Assembly: GCA_018824205.1 (NCBI GenBank)
Contig: JAHJGX010000056.1
Location: 1 to 40,232 of the forward strand
Source: a bacterium
GTDB taxonomy: Bacteria; Fidelibacterota; UBA2242
Direction of reading: 5' to 3'
Length of the DNA stretch: 40,232 nt
The notes under the pieces are model-generated. The model had not been told where the DNA came from. It did not search any database and worked only from the letters and a program-made list of their open reading frames with translations. Positions within the stretch are counted from its first letter, which is position 1. Every line of letters starts with the position of its first letter. Below are positions 1 through 7,426 of this stretch, piece by piece. The position numbers and the translations under genes were made by a program.

Positions 1-99
1 ATTAGTACGTTTTCTTAGAAAAAAAAGAAAAAGAATGCAAAAGCAAAGGGATATTTACATACTGAATTTAAAAAAATGTAAAAAATAACGACTTAGGCC

Positions 100-128
100 T
101 TGACTTTTAACATAACAGCTACAATATT
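100..128 (+). promoter_or_regulatory. Possible sigma70-like promoter for the first TonB receptor
   Basis: TTGACT at 100-105 is followed after 17 bases by AATATT at 123-128. The -35 is good but the -10 is poor. It resembles the better TTGACA-N17/18-TACATT elements at 3976 and 35016 in this window. The rest of 1-257 shows no gene and no other structure that I can support. Confidence 0.3.
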
Positions 129-257
129 TTCCATTTGGAGCTGCTATCTGATTACGACGCTCTGTAGTTCCCTAAATCCTTTTTTATTATTAATAGAAAT
201 AATGCTATATTCAACAGTTGTCTGTTATTGTTTAAAAGTGAAATAAGTAAAAAGAAA

Positions 258-2498
258 ATGTGGGGAAAAAATACATTCTTTCTATTAATGGTTTTTATAA
301 ATATCTTAACACTTCATGCCGATACCTTAGTCATTAAAGGAGTGATTATCGACTCTACAAGCCAAATAGGGATTGCCGATGTGAATGTATTTGTTAGGGG
401 AACATCAGTTGGCACGATTACTGATAAATCCGGGAAATTCAATATAATATTGAATGAAATAAATACTGATTCAGAGTTAGTTTTTAGTCATATTGCCTAC
501 TCGCTGAGAGTTGTACCGACATCGTATTTTCAGGAAGAAAACAGGATATTATTGCAAAAACGAAATATTCCATTTGGAGAAATAGAGGTTCAAGGTAAGC
601 GAAAGCCATTTAATTATGATCAGGAGATAACTAATATAATTTCGGTTATACCGTCTAAGACTTTTGATTCCAAGGGATATGTTGATGTCGCCGATATACT
701 TGTAGCCGACCAAAGTACTATTATAGATGAGACCATAAATGGCGTCAAAACTGTTTCGATTCGTGGAGCTAATCAGGAAGAAGTGACTGTGCTATATGAT
801 GGGGTTCGTCTAAATAGCGGTTATGATAATATATTTGATATATCACTTATTGATCCTTCAAGTTTACAGCAGATAGATGTTATAAAGGGTAGTAATGTTA
901 CTGCTTTTAGTTCTATCGGTTCTTCGGCGGCGATTAATTTTGTGCCCAAGCTGGAACAGGATTACCTGGTGAAATTTTACCAGAGAATCGGTACTTATAA
1001 TTCAGGTGATTGGGGATTGAATGGTTATAAAAATATTTTTGGACTAAAGATTTATGCCGGTATGAAAAAATCGGCTATGAAACAAAGATACATTGGTGAT
1101 AACTCTTTTAGTGAGAATGTAATTCAGGGGACAGCGAATAAAATACTGAATTTAGCTTATGACTTTGGGCGGATAAAAAATGACAGGAAAAGGCATACAC
1201 TGCAAGCATTTTATATGAAATCTGAGAGGGAGTATGATAATAAGAGGGATTTAGAAGATTTATCAAAGTCACTCGAGGTTCAAAACCTAAAATATATCGG
1301 GGATTTCAGCAAGTATGGAAAAGTTAATTTGAATTTATCGAGCCAGGAATTGAATGAATCCCATTTGTTGAATTCACATGGTACAAATATCGGGAATAAA
1401 ATTGATGATAAAATGATTCAGTTTAATGCAGAATATATAATAAAATTTAAGGACATCAATTTTTTTACAGCATATAAAATGGAAAACTCATCTCTGGATT
1501 ATGTCGATAGCGTTGAATATCGCCACGGTCACTCAGAACAACCGTACTATAAATTTAAGAGGAGAAAAGACGGCTATTCTGCGGCGATTAATTTTAAAAA
1601 TGAAGACACCTCCCATCCTGTAAATTTTGATAATGTACAGTTAAGTGTTTTTTATGAGAGAGTTAAAGACCGCGAGCCATTATCATTTTACTCTAAAATA
1701 TTCGATAAGAACAGTGATTTAGAATGGCATGAAAATTCATATATGTTTTCAAGTTCATTTATGGGTGGCGATGAAAATTTATTTTTTAAATCACACTTCA
1801 ATTACAGTATAAATTTTAGAATTCCGACGATGTATCAGCAAATTACTTCAATGCTTTATCCTGTAAATGAAAATTCCGAAAATGGGCTTATGACTGAATA
1901 TAAAGTAAATCAAGAAGGCGGCGCTTCGATTTTTATCAATTCAGAAAAATCAAAAGGTTTATCTCAAGTAGAGCTATCCTGTGTATTATTCCATAGCTCG
2001 TATAAGAATAAGTTCAGAATGATTCATTTGGGTGGGACTCCATTAACATTTATGGATAATTATAAGGATGCACGTATTTTTGGAGCCGAGACCCATGCTT
2101 TAGTTTGGCTAAAAGAGTCATGTTCTTTTCACCTTTCATATATAAAATATATTATACATGATAAAGCCGCATTTCCATTTAAACCGGACGGTAAATTGAC
2201 AACAAGTATTTTACTTGATTTGAAATGGATAGATATTGACTTGATTTACTATAAAGAATCGCAGCGCGCCGGGTGGATTATTGACCATTTTGATTATAAT
2301 GGTGAAATGAAACTGCAAGAAATAATCTTGCCAAAATACAGCAATATTGACGTTCATATTAAGCAATCTTTTAATATTTGGCGTTTAAAATGTATTTTAT
2401 CGGCAAGTGGAAGAAATCTCATAAATAAATCTCAGGTTTTAAAAGGTATTGCCATCCGTGACAGGCGATTCTATTTGACCTTCGGATTAGAGTTTTAA
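258..2498 (+). CDS. TonB-dependent outer-membrane receptor
   Basis: Probable outer-membrane receptor that takes up a ligand using TonB energy; ligand unknown. I start at ATG 258, which gives a clean signal peptide (hydrophobic core FFLLMVFINILTL, cut near LHA-DT, 746 residues); a TTG at 228 in the same frame would add ten charged residues. Domains seen: a carboxypeptidase-regulatory-like beta domain at about residues 25-100 (VIIDSTSQIGIADVNVFV, then GTITDKSGKFNI), a plug at about 120-220 (ISVRGA-like VSIRGANQEEVTVLYDGVRL, then IDVIKG), then a beta-barrel rich in alternating aromatic strands. It ends in LTFGLEF; a terminal Phe is the usual outer-membrane insertion signal. The barrel is somewhat short for the family. 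Its base composition is visibly more AT-rich than the operon starting at 4250. No SusD-like partner is adjacent. Confidence 0.85.
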   Translation: MWGKNTFFLLMVFINILTLHADTLVIKGVIIDSTSQIGIADVNVFVRGTSVGTITDKSGKFNIILNEINTDSELVFSHIAYSLRVVPTSYFQEENRILLQKRNIPFGEIEVQGKRKPFNYDQEITNIISVIPSKTFDSKGYVDVADILVADQSTIIDETINGVKTVSIRGANQEEVTVLYDGVRLNSGYDNIFDISLIDPSSLQQIDVIKGSNVTAFSSIGSSAAINFVPKLEQDYLVKFYQRIGTYNSGDWGLNGYKNIFGLKIYAGMKKSAMKQRYIGDNSFSENVIQGTANKILNLAYDFGRIKNDRKRHTLQAFYMKSEREYDNKRDLEDLSKSLEVQNLKYIGDFSKYGKVNLNLSSQELNESHLLNSHGTNIGNKIDDKMIQFNAEYIIKFKDINFFTAYKMENSSLDYVDSVEYRHGHSEQPYYKFKRRKDGYSAAINFKNEDTSHPVNFDNVQLSVFYERVKDREPLSFYSKIFDKNSDLEWHENSYMFSSSFMGGDENLFFKSHFNYSINFRIPTMYQQITSMLYPVNENSENGLMTEYKVNQEGGASIFINSEKSKGLSQVELSCVLFHSSYKNKFRMIHLGGTPLTFMDNYKDARIFGAETHALVWLKESCSFHLSYIKYIIHDKAAFPFKPDGKLTTSILLDLKWIDIDLIYYKESQRAGWIIDHFDYNGEMKLQEIILPKYSNIDVHIKQSFNIWRLKCILSASGRNLINKSQVLKGIAIRDRRFYLTFGLEF

Positions 2499-2527
2499 AC
2501 AGTGAAGAAATGAAGAAAGAAGCAGAC

Positions 2528-2557
2528 CGCGAATGAACGCCAATATACGCTAATGAT
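2528..2557 (+). repeat. Three-unit 10-base direct repeat
   Basis: CGCGAATGAA, CGCCAATATA and CGCTAATGAT follow each other with a period of exactly 10 bases, shared pattern CGCNAATNNN. The array lies in the 239-base gap between the receptor and the lipoprotein gene. Function unknown. Confidence 0.5.
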
Positions 2558-2737
2558 AAATTCCTGATTGGGTAATCCATGTCACATAATGTTATACAGG
2601 ACAGGTATGTAAAAGGTAATCAAGGTATAAGAAAATATCGTGTCAAGAGTATCGCAAAAAGAAAATGAAATAATTCAACGATTTTAGGTGTTCTCGTGTG
2701 GCGTGAAAGAATATTTAACAACTGTTAGGTATGTAAT

Positions 2738-3631
2738 ATGAAATTTCTAATGGCAATATGCAAGAAGCACTCGGGATTTATTTTTTTAATTTTTATAGTA
2801 TACCTACTATCATCCTGTACTTCCAATCCATTTTTCAGTGATGAGAAAATTACAACCGTAAAACTAAAGGGTCAAATAGAGCTCGACGACAAAACAAAAC
2901 CTGATGGAGTATATGTCTGGCTTGCAATCTATGACATCGGAACGTTTACAGATAGTGATGGAAAATTTTCGATTACACTTCCCAGTCCAGAAACCCATGG
3001 GCTTGGCAATGATTTTAGTGGTGATGTCTCCATTTATTTCTATCTGGCTAATTATAGACTGGACTCATCCAGTATAGTAATTGCAAACGGGAAACTTTTA
3101 GAGGATCAAGGTAATATAGACGATAATGGTAATTTTATAGAAAAAATAAGTCTTTCCAAGTTTGTAGATATTGAAGCATTTGTAGAGCCTGAAGTAGTTG
3201 ATTTTAACAAAACCAATACATTTCGTGTTACTATTAAATTAATGGCTTTACATGAAACCATAAAAGTCAAATCGCTTCGGGAAATTATAACACCGGGCGG
3301 TGGATTTTTGCGGACAGGATTGATTATTGAGTCTGTTGAAGATTCCGGAGAAAATATAATATTTATTGATTTGCCGGTAAGTTTTTTATGGGGCGATGTA
3401 CTTTTTGCAGATCAGGAACAATTATTGACAATATACGTTTCCAATAATCAGAATATATTTTCAGAAGGTCAATATAGAGTCATTCCTTATCTGCTACCTG
3501 TTCAAAAAGGCGTCCCGGATGGTTTGATAACCAGTCTTTCTCCGCATGTTGAGGAATTTTGTAAAGATTATTTAAAGCTTCCGATCAAACGGATAGATGG
3601 ATCATTTGAAGTATTAGCCGCCGGAAAATAA
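2738..3631 (+). CDS. Lipoprotein with carboxypeptidase-regulatory-like domain
   Basis: A 297-residue putative lipoprotein of unknown function. The N-terminus has a positively charged start, a hydrophobic stretch (FIFLIFIVYLL) and a lipobox LSSC with the lipidated Cys at residue 27. A small beta domain follows at about residues 40-110 with the pattern GVYVWLAIYDIGTFTDSDGK, which fits carboxypeptidase-regulatory/transthyretin-like folds. The remainder is predicted beta-rich and not recognised. It lies 239 bases after the TonB receptor on the same strand and shares its AT-rich composition, so it may be an accessory surface lipoprotein of that receptor; this is inference. The ribosome site (TTAGGT) is weak. 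No CTD is present, consistent with lipid anchoring. Confidence 0.7.
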   Translation: MKFLMAICKKHSGFIFLIFIVYLLSSCTSNPFFSDEKITTVKLKGQIELDDKTKPDGVYVWLAIYDIGTFTDSDGKFSITLPSPETHGLGNDFSGDVSIYFYLANYRLDSSSIVIANGKLLEDQGNIDDNGNFIEKISLSKFVDIEAFVEPEVVDFNKTNTFRVTIKLMALHETIKVKSLREIITPGGGFLRTGLIIESVEDSGENIIFIDLPVSFLWGDVLFADQEQLLTIYVSNNQNIFSEGQYRVIPYLLPVQKGVPDGLITSLSPHVEEFCKDYLKLPIKRIDGSFEVLAAGK

Positions 3632-3865
3632 CGACTTATCGCCTGTGTCTGTTATAAAACAGCACATAGAAATATTTTCTTGCTGAAGTCGGAAAGGATG
3701 TCTTTGTGATTTTAAATCCTATCGAATAAATTCTCCAAAGGGACAGGCAATTGTTAACATCTTAAATTAGGAATCTTTACGATAAATCGAACCAGGTTGT
3801 TGCTACTTAATGTCGAATTTTCTCTATTAATTATGATGATCGCAGCAGGGTAAAATCGGTGAGAA

Positions 3866-3899
3866 TGCCAATCGCATTTATTTTTTCACATGATTGGCA
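3866..3899. repeat. Inverted repeat (8-base arms)
   Basis: TGCCAATC at 3866-3873 is perfectly complementary to GATTGGCA at 3892-3899, with an 18-base loop. It lies about 75 bases upstream of the operon promoter. It could be a protein-binding site or a transcribed hairpin; TTGGC half-sites are typical of dimeric regulators but I cannot assign one. Confidence 0.4.
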
Positions 3900-3938
3900 G
3901 CGTAAGAAAATGGTATTATGGACGAGGCACCAATCAGA

Positions 3939-3957
3939 CACTTAAAAAATTTAAGTG
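3939..3957. repeat. Short palindrome upstream of operon promoter
   Basis: CACTTAAA, three A, then TTTAAGTG: a perfect 8-base inverted repeat with a 3-base centre, ending 18 bases before the -35 box at 3976. The position suits an operator for an upstream-binding regulator. It lacks GC content and a T-run, so it is not a good terminator. Confidence 0.4.
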
Positions 3958-3975
3958 CTTCGACGTAAATAAAGC

Positions 3976-4005
3976 TTGACAAAGGAAAACCAAATTCTTT
4001 ACATT
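3976..4005 (+). promoter_or_regulatory. Promoter of the six-gene operon
   Basis: Consensus -35 TTGACA at 3976-3981, 18-base spacer, -10 TACATT at 4000-4005. Transcription would start near 4012, leaving about 240 bases of leader. The same TTGACA/TACATT pair occurs at 35016 before a subtilisin gene. A small CATTA/TAATG repeat spans the -10. Confidence 0.6.
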
Positions 4006-4249
4006 AACTTGTAATGTGGGTCTGTAATTAGTTGAATTTAGATATAATCCTCGTCAATGTAACACCAGTTTATTGGAGCGCACTGTTTTTCTCTTACTAT
4101 CACGGAGGCTAATGTGTTTTTCGTAAATGAAAAAGGCAGGCAGACAGGTTCTCTTTTAACCCGGTGTTGAATGGCCGCTTCTTCAAATTTGGAAAGATAA
4201 AAAAGTAAAGATGCGAAAAAGAAATGGGAGACATATAAAGGAGTTAGCA

Positions 4250-7200
4250 ATGAAAAAGGTGCTGTTAATTGTTGTATGTGCGTTGGTTGCACTAAGCAGT
4301 ATTGCATTTGCTGCCAGTACGGGAAAAATCTCCGGTAAAGTTACGGATCAAAGTACCGGTGAGCCTATTGTGGGTGCAAATGTGCTTGTAGAAGGTACAT
4401 ATTTCGGATCAGCTTCAGATGTTGATGGAAATTATTTCATTCTGAATGTACCTCCGGGAACGTACACGGTAAAGTGTCAGGTGATTGGTTATAAGACCTA
4501 TATTAAGCAGAATCTTGGTGTAAATGCTGATCTTACAGCCAGGTGTGATTTCCCGATTGAAGTGGAAGTTATCGAAGGCGAAACTGTTATTGTACAGGCA
4601 ACCCGTCCGCTAATTCAGAATGATATGACTTCAAGCCGAAATATTAAAACCGCCGAAGAAATTCAGACGATTCCGGTTGATGACATTGAAGATATTGTCG
4701 GAATGACCGCTGGTTTTGTCGATGGTCATGCCCGGGGCGGTCGTATGGATGAAGTTAAATACCTGGTGAATGGTATGCCCGTTACCGATCCTATGGGACA
4801 GGGTGATTTAGGCTCTTCAGAGGTCGAAATTAACATTCCGGAGCTCTCAATTGCCGAGGTTAATGTTACGACCGGTGGTTTCAGCGCCGAATATGGAAAC
4901 GCTCAGTCCGGTGTTGTTGATGTCATTACCAAAGAGGGTGGTTCAAATTATTCAGGCCAGCTTCGGTACAGAACCAGTAATCTGGGTTTTGAACCCTTTC
5001 AGGATCATCATGAACTGCAGAATGTGGAATTTTCGCTTGGTGGTCCCGTACCGGGAAATCTCTGGGGCTCCCGCTTTTTCGTTGCCGGTGAATACACCAA
5101 TGACATGGGCCGGTTTGACAATGGCACTAACGATGAGTTCTCCATCAGCACCAGTTTGTCTTTTCGTCCAACAAAAAGTGATAAAATAACCTTCAACTAT
5201 ATGGGCAGCCAGGCCGATCAGGGTGAATATCGCCATAACTATTCGAGAATTACCTACGAAAATGAAGATTCCGACAACGATGGTTTGCTGGATCGCAATA
5301 TAAGTTTGCTAAGCAGTAATGTCCACCAGTATGCGAACGATAACGGATATGACTGGAATGAATTTCTGGATCAGATGGGCGGGGATAGCACAACAAAGCG
5401 TTGGATGCTGGTTGACCTTGATGGCGACCGTGATTACCGGAATGAAGACAGGAATTCCAATAGGGAATGGGATATTTCAGACTTGAATTACGATGGTGAT
5501 GCCACCGATGCTTTTAATATGCTGGACCATGTTCGTGAATTTAATAATGGTCAAAACCAATTTCAGTTGAAATGGACCCATAATATTAATACCAAGTCCT
5601 ATTTTGAGGTCCAAGCCAGTCAGTTTAGAACATATATGAAATACAATATCAACGAGGCTATCAACGAAGATGTGAACATGAATGGTGTCCTCGATTATGG
5701 TGAAGACTTAAACGGAAATAATAAACTTGACAAATACGGTACCGACCTTTTCGTCGATGAAAACAACAACGACTACATCGATGCCTCTGAAATCGGTGAC
5801 GACCCTGAAGAGTGGATGAAATGGTTAGATGTACCCTTTGGGAATGCCCAGGATGGTGATAAGTACATGTTGTATGGTCAGGGATTTACCTACTGGCGTC
5901 TGCGCTGGAATGAGGACGAAAAAATAACCCGTACATTTAAAACCACTTATACAAACCAGGTTGATAATTACAATAAAATGCGGGCCGGTTTTGAATACGA
6001 GTGGTATAATATATTCGATCATGATGTTGATTTAGCATCCGGTGGTAATGTTTATGGCCAGAACCTCGGTAAGAGTGACCTCGGCGGTCAACCGGGTCAG
6101 GATGCAATTCGGCCGTATATTTTTGCGGCGTTTGCCGAGGACAAAATGGAATACCAGGGTATGATTGTGAACTTTGGGTTGCGGTTCGATTACTTCGATC
6201 CGAACTGGGACAATATCCCAAGTGATCTGGATAACCCGGTTACTAATGTTACTTCCGGCGGTGAAGTGCTTAATCCGGTGAGCGCTGAAAGTAAATTTTA
6301 CTGGAGTCCGCGTCTCGGTATTGCCCATCCGATCACAGACCGGGACGTCATGTATTTCAACTACGGGCGTTACTTTCAGATTCCGTCATTCTTCAAATTA
6401 TTCCGCAATGTCAACTGGGATTTCTCGGGCGCCTTCCCCATGGTTGGAAATGCAAACCTGGAACCGGAAATCACAACCTCCTTTGAGCTGGGATTACGGC
6501 ACCAAATCGGCATGGATATGCGGATTGAATTCAAAGGGTTCCAGAAGGATATTCAGGGTCTGACGGATATGCGCCAGGTATTCTATTCAGCATCGAACTA
6601 CTATTCATATTATTACAATATTGATTACGGTAATGTTCGCGGTTTTGAAGTGGACTTTTACAAACGAACCGGTAAATATTTTGGCGGCAGCGTCAACTAT
6701 ACCTACAGTATTGCCAAAGGTAAAAGCTCTTCATCCCGGCAGAACTATGATATAACCTGGGCCGGTCAGATTATCCCGCACCATGAAAGCTACCTTGACT
6801 GGGATCAGCGTCATACGGTTAACGCCACGTTTAAAGCTATCGTACCGTACATTGATACTCATGTGGACTGGACAATGACTTATGGGTCTGGCTTGCCCTA
6901 TACTCCGGCTTCCAGAACACTGGAAGTGCTGATCAATACCGAAAGATTACCGTCGATATTAACTTCAAACCTGATGGTTAACAAACGGTTCAAGATCAAT
7001 GATCACACCTATGCTTCGGCATTCATCTGGATCAACAACCTGTTTGATGGTCATAACATTAATAAAATTAACATGGATGCTTTTGGTGATGTGCAGTGGT
7101 ATCATCTTTACACTCAGATTCAGGAAATGTATGATGATGGCGATGCCAGGTATTTTGGCGCCGAATCGGGAGATCTTGGAAATGATAATATTGACAACGA

Positions 7201-7375
7201 CGGTGACGGATTTGTCGATGAATCAATTAAAGACGAGTATATGGTTCTGATGGATACTGATGGAGACGGTAAAATCGACTGGAACAAGAAAAATCCGGCC
7301 GGTGGTTCTCTGGGAATCCCATACTGCTATACTGAAGGCAGAACGATTCGTCTCGGAGTATCCATTGAATTTTAA
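4250..7375 (+). CDS. TonB-dependent receptor with Ca-binding-type loops
   Basis: First gene of the six-gene operon; outer-membrane receptor, ligand unknown. Start ATG 4250 is set by AAAGGAG at 4238-4244 and gives a clean signal peptide (MKKVLLIVVCALVALSSIAF, cut after AFA); an upstream in-frame ATG at 4211 lacks a ribosome site. Length 1041 residues. A carboxypeptidase-regulatory domain (KISGKVTDQSTGEPIVGANV, about 26-105) precedes the plug (VKYLVNGMPVTDP, GGFSAEYGNAQSGVVDVITK, to about 240) and barrel, ending in LGVSIEF with terminal Phe. Unusual: acidic D-x-D/N-x-D-G loops of calcium-binding type in several barrel segments, about residues 338-350, 389-420, 474-520 and 978-1010 (for example DNIDNDGDGFVDE, DTDGDGKIDW), probably in extracellular loops. 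Followed after 51 bases by protein B. Confidence 0.88.
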   Translation: MKKVLLIVVCALVALSSIAFAASTGKISGKVTDQSTGEPIVGANVLVEGTYFGSASDVDGNYFILNVPPGTYTVKCQVIGYKTYIKQNLGVNADLTARCDFPIEVEVIEGETVIVQATRPLIQNDMTSSRNIKTAEEIQTIPVDDIEDIVGMTAGFVDGHARGGRMDEVKYLVNGMPVTDPMGQGDLGSSEVEINIPELSIAEVNVTTGGFSAEYGNAQSGVVDVITKEGGSNYSGQLRYRTSNLGFEPFQDHHELQNVEFSLGGPVPGNLWGSRFFVAGEYTNDMGRFDNGTNDEFSISTSLSFRPTKSDKITFNYMGSQADQGEYRHNYSRITYENEDSDNDGLLDRNISLLSSNVHQYANDNGYDWNEFLDQMGGDSTTKRWMLVDLDGDRDYRNEDRNSNREWDISDLNYDGDATDAFNMLDHVREFNNGQNQFQLKWTHNINTKSYFEVQASQFRTYMKYNINEAINEDVNMNGVLDYGEDLNGNNKLDKYGTDLFVDENNNDYIDASEIGDDPEEWMKWLDVPFGNAQDGDKYMLYGQGFTYWRLRWNEDEKITRTFKTTYTNQVDNYNKMRAGFEYEWYNIFDHDVDLASGGNVYGQNLGKSDLGGQPGQDAIRPYIFAAFAEDKMEYQGMIVNFGLRFDYFDPNWDNIPSDLDNPVTNVTSGGEVLNPVSAESKFYWSPRLGIAHPITDRDVMYFNYGRYFQIPSFFKLFRNVNWDFSGAFPMVGNANLEPEITTSFELGLRHQIGMDMRIEFKGFQKDIQGLTDMRQVFYSASNYYSYYYNIDYGNVRGFEVDFYKRTGKYFGGSVNYTYSIAKGKSSSSRQNYDITWAGQIIPHHESYLDWDQRHTVNATFKAIVPYIDTHVDWTMTYGSGLPYTPASRTLEVLINTERLPSILTSNLMVNKRFKINDHTYASAFIWINNLFDGHNINKINMDAFGDVQWYHLYTQIQEMYDDGDARYFGAESGDLGNDNIDNDGDGFVDESIKDEYMVLMDTDGDGKIDWNKKNPAGGSLGIPYCYTEGRTIRLGVSIEF

Positions 7376-7426
7376 TGATATACAGAATTTGAGATTTTAA
7401 TGTTAGTATTTTTTAAGGAGTTGGAG

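Larger units (their letters stand above)
3632..4249. other. 618-base intergenic region and operon leader
   Basis: No convincing gene. The left part holds two inverted repeats (3866-3899 and 3939-3957). A promoter follows at 3976-4005. About 240 bases of likely 5' untranslated leader (4012-4249) precede the TonB receptor start. In the leader a Shine-Dalgarno-like GGAGG at 4104-4108 precedes ATG at 4112 (a four-codon frame) and GTG at 4114 (18 codons, ends 4170), neither supported as a gene. I see no known riboswitch fold. A reading frame on the minus strand here overlaps the signal-peptide region of the receptor and has no support. Confidence 0.6.

Noticed and set aside
4006-4249. Riboswitch in the operon leader
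   Set aside because: I find no conserved core of any riboswitch class I know, only weak complementarity (AACACC with GGTGTT).
4038-4307. Minus-strand open frame across the operon leader and receptor start
   Set aside because: No ribosome site and no recognisable motif. It overlaps the signal peptide of the receptor, and the promoter at 3976 reads the other way.
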